Shown here: positions 1-6,537 of the stretch, one piece after another | Position numbering within the stretch: the first letter of the stretch is position 1 | How the letters are laid out: every line of letters begins with the position of its first letter | Assembly: GCA_020444765.1 (NCBI GenBank) | Contig: JAGRHW010000144.1 | Location: 1-8,628 of the forward strand | Reading direction: 5' to 3' | Source: Gammaproteobacteria bacterium | GTDB taxonomy: Bacteria > Pseudomonadota > Gammaproteobacteria > Granulosicoccales > Granulosicoccaceae | Length of the DNA stretch: 8,628 bases | The notes under the pieces: generated by a model | Database searches by the model: none | What the model was told of the DNA's origin: nothing | The model's input: only the letters and a program-made list of their open reading frames with translations | Made by a program: the position numbers and the translations under genes

Positions 1-2
1 TC

Positions 3-884
3 AGCGGATCGCCGGTCGATGAAACCCGGGATTATCTGTACAAGATGACCTGTCAGGCAGCGCTCTGGCTCGATGGGACGGTTGGTTACCGGGCGGATCG
101 GCAAGCCGCCAAGAAAACCCACGGCAACCTCACGACCTCGTTTGAATATTCTGAGTTTAACGGCTTCGACAGCGGTACATCGTTGCGCATATATACCGAG
201 CTGCCGTCGGCCGGCAACCGCCTGAACGCCTTTATCGGCTTTCAACCGAATAATGAGGATGAAACCCGCAACCGCTCGGACACCTTTGCCTTGCGTTCGC
301 AATTTTCCCAGGGTGCCGACGACGGGGAATGGCTTGCCGGGCTGGGTTATAAAATACCGCAACTGGATCGTTTCGATACGGATATCCGGGTCGGTCTGAC
401 CGGCCTGAGTCAGCCCAAGTTATACGTCAATTCCCGCAGCCGTATCAATCTTTACGCGGACGAAGAGAATATCCTGGCGTTTCAGTTCAAACCTTTCTGG
501 ACCAATCGCGACGGTTTTGGTCTGACCGGCAAACTGGATTTCAGCCGGGTGCTCAAGCAGGGCCTGTTGCTGCGTTTGTCCGAGGTCGGCACGGTCAGCC
601 AGAAAACCGAGGGGCTCGACTGGTACAGCGGGATAATACTCTATCAGCGTCTGACCGACGAAACCGGATTTGCCTGGCAGCTTTTTGTTCGTGGCGAAAC
701 CGATGAGCCGGTGCCCTTGTATGAGTATGGCGGTCAGGTCGCGTTCCGTACGCCGATCCTGAAGGGCAAATTGCTCAGTGAGCTGCGTTTCGGTTACAGC
801 TTTCCGAAAACCGATCCGGAAAAGGACCGTGAGGGCTCGGCATCCGCCGGCCTCAGCCTGACCCTGCCGTTCGGCGGTGGCTAG
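3..884 (+). CDS. Conserved outer-membrane beta-barrel protein of unknown function (5' truncated)
   Basis: The frame is open from base 3 to the TAG at 882-884, giving about 293 residues. An ATG at 45 lies inside the frame, but no convincing ribosome site precedes it. The residues before it (DETRDYLYKM region) look like conserved protein, so the true start is probably upstream of the window. The chain is made of alternating polar/hydrophobic stretches rich in Tyr, Phe, Trp, Arg and Gly, for example around LAFQFKPFWTNRDGFGLTGK, LSEVGTVSQKTEGLDWYSG and LSELRFGYSFP. These are typical of amphipathic strands of an outer-membrane barrel. It ends LSLTLPFGGG, which lacks the classical terminal Phe. It resembles, from memory, a widespread family of uncharacterised proteobacterial barrel proteins; no function is known to me. 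It is codirectional with the downstream phosphoglycerol transferase, but 202 bases separate them, so a shared transcript is uncertain. The signal peptide would be outside the window. Confidence 0.75.
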   Translation, partial: SGSPVDETRDYLYKMTCQAALWLDGTVGYRADRQAAKKTHGNLTTSFEYSEFNGFDSGTSLRIYTELPSAGNRLNAFIGFQPNNEDETRNRSDTFALRSQFSQGADDGEWLAGLGYKIPQLDRFDTDIRVGLTGLSQPKLYVNSRSRINLYADEENILAFQFKPFWTNRDGFGLTGKLDFSRVLKQGLLLRLSEVGTVSQKTEGLDWYSGIILYQRLTDETGFAWQLFVRGETDEPVPLYEYGGQVAFRTPILKGKLLSELRFGYSFPKTDPEKDREGSASAGLSLTLPFGGG

Positions 885-918
885 CGGCTCCTGGCGGCTT
901 CATTACCATTCTGCACTT

Positions 919-945
919 TTGTCTGGCCGGAAAACGTAATATAAG
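919..945 (+). promoter_or_regulatory. Possible sigma-70 promoter for the phosphoglycerol transferase gene
   Basis: A TATAAG box (940-945, five of six matches to consensus) is preceded at 15 bases by TTGTCT (919-924, four of six). Transcription would start near 952 and leave a leader of about 135 bases before the ATG at 1087. The spacing is shorter than the ideal 17, so this is a weak prediction. The leader contains a short hairpin (ACCGG 963-967 / CCGGT 973-977) with no T-run after it, so it is not a convincing terminator for the upstream gene. I see nothing else in the 885-1086 gap. Confidence 0.3.
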
Positions 946-1086
946 TGTCATAAAACCGGAAGACCGGGCTTGCCGGTGCTGCCGGGCCTGTTTGTCTGTG
1001 TCACATTCTGTAAACCAACGCCTCTGACTCCCAGGACACTGAAGATAACCGACAGGGACAAATCCTCTTCGTCGGAACGGAAAAGC

Positions 1087-2901
1087 ATGTCAAAAAACAA
1101 TAACTCGCCTCTTGCCTATCTGCTGCAACTGATCAAGATCTGGTGGCCGGTATGGCTGTGGATATCAGGCCTGTACGCGATCACCCAGTTCGTGACCTGG
1201 TACTTTTTCGGCCTGACGGTCTGGCATGACGTCTGGATTCGCGATGGTTTCATCCACGTGCTGTTCGGCGGCCTGTTGTTCAATCTGTGCCGCGGCTTCT
1301 GGCCCTGGGCCGCCGCTTATACCTTGCTGATTACGATTCTGCAGATCAGCAACGCGATCAAGTATTCGGTGCTTGGCAGTCCGATCATGCCGGATGACTT
1401 CATCGGTTTCGTCAATATGTTCATGCTGTTCGATGACTGGCGGCTGTGGGCGATGTGGGCGGCCTTGCTGATTCCGGTGCTGTTATGGGTGTATGCCATC
1501 GACTGGCGCAAACCGCTGACCTGGGCGGTCTTGTCAGGCATCGTCCTGACAGGTTTCGGCTTTGTGCAGTACGCCGTACCGATCAACCGCTACATGGACG
1601 AGAATCTGGGTGACCGGATCTGGGATCAGCCGGGTAATTACCGCGACCGGGGGCTGATTCAGCATGTGCTGCAGGAAACCAGCCGCAACCTGGCGCGCGG
1701 ACATATCGAGCTGTCTGCCGACGATGTGCGGACGGCCAGACAAGCCCTGCTCGGCAGACAGGAAATCGCCCGGCAGCCGACCGCGCTCGACAATCGCAAC
1801 GTGCATATTATTTTGCTGGAATCATTCTGGGACCCGATGGTGCTGGAGGATGCCGGTATCAGCGAAGACCCGCTGGACCCGCGTTTTCGTGCGCTGTGGC
1901 GGCAAACCGGTAACAGTACAGCTCTGGCGCCGGTCTACGGCGGTTATACGGCCAATAGTGAGTTTGAGGTCCTGTGCGGTTTCCCGGTCACCCACAACGC
2001 CGTGTTCTTCGAAGGCTGGTTACGCAACGATGTCCCCTGTCTGCCGGATTACCTCGGTGGTGCGGGCTATCATACGGTGGTTTCGCATCCCAACTTTGCT
2101 TCCTTCTGGAACCGGGTCAATTCCTACCGGCGTATCGGTTTCGAGGATTACTGGGCGATCCAGGATTTCGAACTCGACGATATGAACAAGACCTTTCTCA
2201 GTGACGTCTCGCTTTATCGCCAGGTCTGGGACAAACAGCAGCTCATGCGCGACTCCGGCAAACCGTTGCTGAACTATATCGTCACGTATTTCGGTCATCT
2301 GGATTACCCGCTCAACGACGCGCGCCCTCAGAAAATAACCGTCGAAAACGATCCGAATCTGGTCGAGCGTTACGTCAACACGATGTATTACAAGTCCCGC
2401 GAGTTGATGGATTTTTATGAAAAACTGCGCGCCGAGGACCCTGACGCGGTAGTGGTTATTTTCGGTGATCACCTGCCGTATCTCGGGCCGAATTTCGATG
2501 GCTATGTCGAGTCCGGTATTCTCAAGCGCAGCAAAGGGGATTTCAACGCCGGGATGTTTGTCAATTTCAGCAAAACGCCGCTGATCATTATCGATGGGCA
2601 AAACGGGCCACTGGAACGCCATGAGCTGCCGATGTTCAGAATACCCGGCCTGATCGCCGGCCTGCTCGGCGACAAAAATACAAGCCTTCTGAGTGTTGTC
2701 ACATATCCCGAAAATTACAATGTGCGTCCCCTGCCGGGCATTACCTTGTCGCGCGGTCAGGGCGGCGAGGACACAGCGCCGTTTACCTGCATCGACGGCG
2801 CTCGCGAGGCGCGTTGCTCGGTGATCGGCCCCTGGGTTGACAATGTCAAGATCCTGACCACCGATATCTTCTCCGGCAACCAGCAGGCTCTGGCGCAATA
2901 A
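1087..2901 (+). CDS. Membrane-bound phosphoglycerol transferase, LTA synthase/OpgB family
   Basis: A 604-residue inner-membrane enzyme with a C-terminal periplasmic sulfatase-fold domain. The N-terminal part has about five hydrophobic segments (roughly residues 19-43, 53-71, 73-90, 119-138 and 144-163). The catalytic domain starts near 238. Residues matching the LtaS active site are visible: E245 in LLESFWD, the nucleophile T288 in GGYTANSEFE, H334/W341/R343 in SHPNFASFWNR, H404 in YFGHLDYP, and D461-H462 in IFGDHLPY. By family these enzymes move phosphoglycerol from phosphatidylglycerol to a glycan or polyglycerophosphate acceptor; in Gram-negatives such as E. coli OpgB the acceptor is periplasmic glucan. 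The ATG at 1087 is chosen because GGAA (1074-1077) precedes it and the membrane segments begin just after. An upstream in-frame TTG at 970 would add 39 polar, family-unlike residues. The gene converges on the NdvB-like glucan synthase, which points to a glucan acceptor. Another sulfatase-fold transferase activity (e.g. phosphoethanolamine) is less likely given the LtaS-like motifs. Confidence 0.85.
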   Translation: MSKNNNSPLAYLLQLIKIWWPVWLWISGLYAITQFVTWYFFGLTVWHDVWIRDGFIHVLFGGLLFNLCRGFWPWAAAYTLLITILQISNAIKYSVLGSPIMPDDFIGFVNMFMLFDDWRLWAMWAALLIPVLLWVYAIDWRKPLTWAVLSGIVLTGFGFVQYAVPINRYMDENLGDRIWDQPGNYRDRGLIQHVLQETSRNLARGHIELSADDVRTARQALLGRQEIARQPTALDNRNVHIILLESFWDPMVLEDAGISEDPLDPRFRALWRQTGNSTALAPVYGGYTANSEFEVLCGFPVTHNAVFFEGWLRNDVPCLPDYLGGAGYHTVVSHPNFASFWNRVNSYRRIGFEDYWAIQDFELDDMNKTFLSDVSLYRQVWDKQQLMRDSGKPLLNYIVTYFGHLDYPLNDARPQKITVENDPNLVERYVNTMYYKSRELMDFYEKLRAEDPDAVVVIFGDHLPYLGPNFDGYVESGILKRSKGDFNAGMFVNFSKTPLIIIDGQNGPLERHELPMFRIPGLIAGLLGDKNTSLLSVVTYPENYNVRPLPGITLSRGQGGEDTAPFTCIDGAREARCSVIGPWVDNVKILTTDIFSGNQQALAQ

Positions 2902-2942
2902 AGCCGGCCGGCTCAGTGGTCAGGGTTTGGGGCTCCGGCCGG
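2902..2942. repeat. GC-rich inverted repeat between convergent genes
   Basis: The 18-base gap between the two stop codons holds a perfect 12-base palindrome, AGCCGGCCGGCT (2902-2913). Its core CCGGCCGG (2904-2911) recurs at 2935-2942 inside the end of the opposing gene. The two copies could pair as an 8-bp stem with a 23-base loop. No T-run follows on either strand, so an intrinsic bidirectional terminator is possible but unproven. It may simply reflect GC-rich sequence. Confidence 0.3.
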
Positions 2943-5574
2943 GCAGGTAGAGGTCGTCCGAGTCGCGGTTGATCGGCTTCATGGTGCCGATGATGCTGGC
3001 CGGCAGATTCGGCATGGCGCTGATCAGGCTGACCAGGACCGAGGCGATAAACGGCACGCTCTGGACGATGATGACCGCCCGCCACATCTGCACATCGATC
3101 TCGCTGGCGTTGGCGATCAGTACGCCGTTATTGATGCCCACCGTCATGGCGAAAGCAGCCAGCAGAAAGGCGATCGCAAACAGCAGTTCCTCACGGCAAT
3201 CACCGAGTGCCTGCAGGATCCGGTTGTTGCCGGCCATTTTCGGTGTCCGGAAAAATCCGATCTTGCTGTTGACCATGCCGGCGACCACCGCGCGACCGAT
3301 GGTGTGCGACAGGGCCAGTCCCGAGAGGCCGGAGGCGATGATCTGGCGCAGATTGGTCTGCAGTTTTCCGCGATAGAGAAAAAACATCTTGGAAATCTTG
3401 AAGACGAAAAACACCAGCGGCAGGATCGAGAAAATCATTTCCGGCGTGGCGAAGTGCTCCGGAAACATAATGATCAGCGAGCTCCAGACCAGCGCGGCAA
3501 GATTGAAGAACAGATTGATGCCGTCGGCGATCCAGGGTAGCCAGCCGGCCAGAAAGTGATAGCGCTGGCCGCGCGTAAGCTTGCTGTCACGAAGCCCGAG
3601 CAGGCTTGACAGGTGATGGCGCAGAATCAGTACCGCGCCGTAAGCCCAGCGGAAACGCTGTTTTTTGTAGTTCAAAAACGTATCCGGCATAACGCCCTGA
3701 CCGTAACTGCGCGGAATATAGGTGGCTTCATAGCCGAGCGCGAAAATCCGCAAGCCGAGTTCCGAATCCTCCGTAATACACCATTCGGCCCAGCCGTCGA
3801 CTTCCCGCAAAACCCGCTGCCTGACCATGGTCATGGTGCCGTGCTGGATAATCGCGTTACGTTCGTTGCGGGTGACCATGCCGATATGGAAAAAGCCCTG
3901 ATACTCGGCGTTGATCATGGCCTTGAACAGCGAGGAATCGCCGTCGTGATAATCCTGCGGCGCCTGGACGATCGCCATGTTCGGGTTTTCGAAGGCCGGC
4001 ACGGTTTCCGCCAGCCACTGCGGATCGACCAGATAATCACTGTCGATGGCGGCGATGATTTCCGCTTCCGGATCGGTGTGGCGCAGGGCGAAATTCAACG
4101 CGCCGGCCTTGAAGCCGTCGCAAGGATCGACATGGAAAAACTTGAAGCGCGGCCCGAGCGTCTTGCAGTGAGCTTCGATCGGCGTCCAGATCTCCGGGTC
4201 CTTGGTATTGTTGTCGATCACCAGCACTTCGAAGTCGGGGTAATCGAGACGGCTCAAGGCGTTGAGTGTTTCGATCAGCATGTCCGGCGGTTCGTTGTAG
4301 GAGGGCACGTGGATCGACACTTTCGGTTTGTACGCGCTCGGCTTCAGGCGTCGAGGTGTGCGGCGGTGGACTTTTAACCACTGCGCCTCGGCCCACTCAT
4401 GCGCCTCGGCCAGTACCACCGCCGCGATGCCGAGCACCGACAGGGTGAGAATGATCGCCATGATAATCATGCCGGCATTCAGATAACGCTGGGTGAACTG
4501 GTAGATGATCCAGACGATCGCGGTGGAAATGGCAAACGCCAGTACGGTCAGAAAACCGCGACCGGTATGGTGCAGGCCCTTGCTGTCGCGGAACAGAAAA
4601 GCCACGAAGACCACCGCCAGCCCGACGCAGATACTCGCCAGAATCCGCCACTGCGGAACCCGTTCGACGGGATCGACCAGGGGAAACTTGAGCTGGCGGT
4701 TGGCGTCCCAGATGCCCCAGGCATCCCCGGCGGAACCCTCGATGCTGGTTTTCCAGGGCTGGTCGAAAGCTTCGATAATGTAGTAAGTGTAGTTTTCCTC
4801 TTCGGCCAGTTGCAGAAAGTTGCGCAGAAAACGCGCCTGATTGGCCAATGAGGCATCGGCGCCTCCACGAGATGGCCCGCGGCTCGGCCAGCCGACCTCG
4901 GTAATCACAATCGGCTTGTCAGGGAAGGTCGCCTGCAGATCATCCATTTTCATTTTTATAAAGGAAATGGCGTAGTCGACGTCGAGGTTTTCCCAGTAAG
5001 GCAGCAGATGCACGGCGATGAAATCGACATGCTCGGCCAGTTGCGGGAATTTCATCCAGATATGCCAGGGCTCTGCGGTGCTGACCGGAATCTGCAGATG
5101 TTCCTGAACCTCGTCGAGATAGGCGGCCATCTGTTTGACCCGCACCTCGCTGCGCAGAATCGCCTCGTTGCCGACGATAACGCGGACGATGTTACTTTCG
5201 TTCTGCCGGTAGATGTCGAACAGGCGCTCTATTTCCTCGCGGTTTTTCTTGTCTTCGGCGCCGATCCAGGCGCCAAGCGCGACGTTGAGGTTATGTTGTT
5301 TGGCAAGCCGCGGGATTTCACCAAGATTGCCCTCGACGGTATAGGTTCTGACCGAGTGGGACTTACCTTCGACGACCCCCAGATCCTTGTCGATATCCTC
5401 GACGCTCGGCTCATCACCTTTTTCCGGATCCTGGAAACGCTGTAAAGGGTTGAAGGTAAACCCCTGAATCGTTTGGGGCCACGGTGGTAATTGATCCGGC
5501 TGGTTGAGCAGCGCCCACAGCACGAAACTCAGTGCGCCAATGATCAACGGATAAATAATAGAGGCTCGGCTCAA
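2920..5574 (-). CDS. ndvB: NdvB-type glucan synthase: GH17 glucan transferase domain fused to GT2 glucosyltransferase
   Basis: An 884-residue inner-membrane protein expected to polymerise beta-1,3-linked glucan from UDP-glucose and remodel it on the periplasmic side. A membrane anchor (7-23) is followed by a GH17 domain (about 35-295) with both catalytic glutamates, E137 in VGNEAIL (acid/base) and E226 in ITEVGWPSRG (nucleophile). Three membrane helices follow (309-328, 340-360, 367-390). The cytoplasmic GT2 domain (about 418-650) has D454 in LVIDNNT, DSD at 511-513, TED at 601-603 and QRFRW at 639-643, the processive-synthase signature. About four more helices follow (676-704, 714-734, 797-820, 830-853). 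Helix counts place GH17 outside and GT2 inside. Length and layout match Pseudomonas aeruginosa and Bradyrhizobium NdvB, unlike the much larger cyclic beta-1,2-glucan synthases. Start is TTG: an in-frame TAA lies nine codons upstream, no ATG occurs before residue 149, and AGGGAA sits seven bases ahead. The symbol is by similarity; linear rather than cyclic product is possible. Confidence 0.85.
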   Translation of the reverse strand: MSRASIIYPLIIGALSFVLWALLNQPDQLPPWPQTIQGFTFNPLQRFQDPEKGDEPSVEDIDKDLGVVEGKSHSVRTYTVEGNLGEIPRLAKQHNLNVALGAWIGAEDKKNREEIERLFDIYRQNESNIVRVIVGNEAILRSEVRVKQMAAYLDEVQEHLQIPVSTAEPWHIWMKFPQLAEHVDFIAVHLLPYWENLDVDYAISFIKMKMDDLQATFPDKPIVITEVGWPSRGPSRGGADASLANQARFLRNFLQLAEEENYTYYIIEAFDQPWKTSIEGSAGDAWGIWDANRQLKFPLVDPVERVPQWRILASICVGLAVVFVAFLFRDSKGLHHTGRGFLTVLAFAISTAIVWIIYQFTQRYLNAGMIIMAIILTLSVLGIAAVVLAEAHEWAEAQWLKVHRRTPRRLKPSAYKPKVSIHVPSYNEPPDMLIETLNALSRLDYPDFEVLVIDNNTKDPEIWTPIEAHCKTLGPRFKFFHVDPCDGFKAGALNFALRHTDPEAEIIAAIDSDYLVDPQWLAETVPAFENPNMAIVQAPQDYHDGDSSLFKAMINAEYQGFFHIGMVTRNERNAIIQHGTMTMVRQRVLREVDGWAEWCITEDSELGLRIFALGYEATYIPRSYGQGVMPDTFLNYKKQRFRWAYGAVLILRHHLSSLLGLRDSKLTRGQRYHFLAGWLPWIADGINLFFNLAALVWSSLIIMFPEHFATPEMIFSILPLVFFVFKISKMFFLYRGKLQTNLRQIIASGLSGLALSHTIGRAVVAGMVNSKIGFFRTPKMAGNNRILQALGDCREELLFAIAFLLAAFAMTVGINNGVLIANASEIDVQMWRAVIIVQSVPFIASVLVSLISAMPNLPASIIGTMKPINRDSDDLYLPGRSPKP

Positions 5575-5581
5575 GATGAAA

Positions 5582-5587
5582 TTCCCT
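5582..5587 (-). promoter_or_regulatory. Ribosome binding site deciding the TTG start of the glucan synthase
   Basis: On the minus strand AGGGAA lies seven bases before the TTG at 5574-5572. No ATG or GTG in this frame lies between the TTG and the upstream in-frame TAA. Starting at the next Met (residue 149) would delete the membrane anchor and the GH17 acid/base glutamate. This site therefore supports TTG initiation. Confidence 0.65.
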
Positions 5588-5815
5588 GAAAATAAAGCTT
5601 AACTGTAAAAGTCTACGCTTCTTGCATTGATAGGGGAAAGCCCCAAACGTAGAAGATTGGAAAATCGTAAGCAAACGATCAGCATTTTCCTGTCTATCAC
5701 CGCATACGCGTGAACCTCGGTAGCTTTACCTTAACACAAGCCTGACCTGTTTTTTTATCAGCCATTGTGCAGCTGCGCCCGGCTTTGGTGCGAAGTGGCT
5801 GGTGCTGACCGGCTG
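5588..5815 (-). other. Leader/promoter region of the glucan synthase gene, non-coding
   Basis: This is most of the 303-base divergent gap between the glucan synthase (5574) and tetR (5878). I find no supportable gene in it. It is locally more AT-rich than the flanking genes, as expected for promoter DNA. On the minus strand TTGCTT, a 17-base spacer and TACGTT give only a weak sigma-70 match reading toward the synthase. Other structures are a tight hairpin GGGG-AAAG-CCCC (5633-5644) flanked by TCTACG (5612-5617) and CGTAGA (5648-5653), a larger inverted repeat at 5659-5690, and a run of seven T at about 5750-5756. No transcription start can be fixed by eye. Confidence 0.4.
5659..5690. repeat. 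Imperfect inverted repeat upstream of the glucan synthase
   Basis: GGAAAATCGT (5659-5668) is mirrored by ACGAT (5675-5679) and ATTTTCC (5684-5690), interrupted by a four-base bulge (CAGC) on one side. It could be a regulator binding site or an RNA hairpin in the synthase leader, since it lies about 85-115 bases before the TTG. No known motif is recognised. Confidence 0.35.
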
Positions 5816-5842
5816 TTGACAACTGACCTCTGGTCATTTAAT
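5816..5842 (+). promoter_or_regulatory. Promoter of the tetR-RND efflux operon
   Basis: A perfect -35 box TTGACA (5816-5821) is followed after 15 bases by TTTAAT (5837-5842, five of six matches). A 17-base alternative, TAATCT (5839-5844), is a poorer match. Transcription would begin near 5850, giving a leader of about 28 bases before the tetR ATG. The spacer between the boxes is filled by one of the two operator palindromes, so repressor binding should block RNA polymerase directly. The short 15-base spacing may also keep the promoter weak. Confidence 0.6.
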
Positions 5843-5874
5843 CTGCCAGGCTAAATGACCAGGGGTCAGTTGTC
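5818..5874. promoter_or_regulatory. Double palindromic operator for the TetR-family repressor
   Basis: Two 23-base arms (5818-5840 and 5852-5874) are inverted copies with one mismatch, separated by 11 bases. Each arm contains its own palindrome, TGACC-N3-GGTCA: TGACCTCTGGTCA (5824-5836) and TGACCAGGGGTCA (5856-5868). Their centres are 32 bp apart, close to three helical turns, so two repressor dimers could sit on the same face of the DNA. The first site lies between the -35 and -10 boxes and the second just after the expected start of transcription. The second ends nine bases before the tetR ATG. Position and symmetry fit autoregulation; the binding protein itself is inferred. Confidence 0.75.
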
Positions 5875-5877
5875 GCC

Positions 5878-6537
5878 ATGAAACCGATAGAAACCAGGCC
5901 GCTGCGCGCGCTTGATGCCGACGAGAAGGAACGCCGGCGCTTGCAGATTCTGCAGGCCGCCGAACAGTTGATCACCGAGGATCGCAACCGTTTGCCGAAT
6001 GTTGCGCAGGTTGCCGCGGCGGCGGGGCTGGCCAAGGGCACCGTCTATCTCTACTTCCAGAGCAAGGAAGAACTTCTGTTGTCGCTGCACGAACTGCACA
6101 GCCAGCGTTTTTTCGATGAGCTTGGCGTCGTGCTGGATCGGGAGCATGTCGATTTCGAGGCGATTCTGGACGTCACCCAGCGGACTATTCTGAGTGTTCC
6201 GGCCTTTATGCCACTGGCCGGCATCTGTCTCAGCACCCTGCAAAACACGATTTCCGATGAGAAGCAAACAGAGTATCACCGCCGCAGCGAAACCTGGCTG
6301 GCGGAAGCCGGAGAGAAGCTTGAAAAGCACTACCCGCAATTGCCCGCAGGCGAAGGCGCAAGCTTGCTGATGCGTTGTTACGGGCTGATGTTCGGCCTGT
6401 GGCAACTGATGCAGCCTGATTGTACAGGGCAGGCGACACACAGGCCGAAGCAACTGGCCATGTATCAACAAAACTTCTTCGATGAAATCAGCATCGCTCT
6501 GCGGGCGATGTGGACCGGGCATTTAGGGGGACGTTAA
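5878..6537 (+). CDS. TetR/AcrR-family transcriptional repressor of the efflux operon
   Basis: A 219-residue regulator of usual TetR length. The N-terminal DNA-binding domain spans about residues 18-67: helix 1 around QILQAAEQLI, then the helix-turn-helix NVAQVAAAAGLAKGTVYLYF (41-60) followed by the typical QSKEELL stretch. The C-terminal part (about 70-219) is the variable ligand-binding and dimerisation region, so the inducer cannot be predicted. The ATG at 5878 gives an extended basic N-terminus (KPIETRPLR). AGGGG at 5861-5865 may serve as a somewhat distant ribosome site and overlaps the second operator palindrome. The stop TAA shares one base with the start of the adaptor gene, so repressor and pump should be co-transcribed and jointly self-repressed. 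It is expected to release the operator on binding a pump substrate. Confidence 0.9.
   Translation: MKPIETRPLRALDADEKERRRLQILQAAEQLITEDRNRLPNVAQVAAAAGLAKGTVYLYFQSKEELLLSLHELHSQRFFDELGVVLDREHVDFEAILDVTQRTILSVPAFMPLAGICLSTLQNTISDEKQTEYHRRSETWLAEAGEKLEKHYPQLPAGEGASLLMRCYGLMFGLWQLMQPDCTGQATHRPKQLAMYQQNFFDEISIALRAMWTGHLGGR

Noticed and set aside
45..47. ATG at 45 as the start of the barrel protein
   Set aside because: The frame stays open to the window edge, the preceding residues look conserved, no ribosome site is evident, and no signal peptide follows.
970..1086. Upstream TTG start adding 39 residues to the phosphoglycerol transferase
   Set aside because: The extra residues are polar, unlike a membrane enzyme N-terminus. 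The ATG at 1087 has a better ribosome site and sits just before the first membrane segment.
2020..2898. Long open frame (292 codons) on the minus strand opposite the phosphoglycerol transferase
   Set aside because: It lies wholly antisense to a gene with clear catalytic motifs. The predicted protein shows no recognisable domain, and GC-rich coding DNA often leaves the opposite strand open.
3613..4377. Open frame of 254 codons on the plus strand opposite the glucan synthase
   Set aside because: It covers the conserved GT2 catalytic region in antisense. Its composition looks like a mirror of that gene and no family is recognised.
5741..5757. T-run after TGACCTG as an intrinsic terminator
   Set aside because: No GC-rich stem precedes the run and no plus-strand gene ends here. 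It lies in divergent promoter DNA.
5866..6522. Open frame of 218 codons antisense to tetR
   Set aside because: The plus-strand frame is an unmistakable TetR protein with operator and operon context; the antisense product has no recognisable features.
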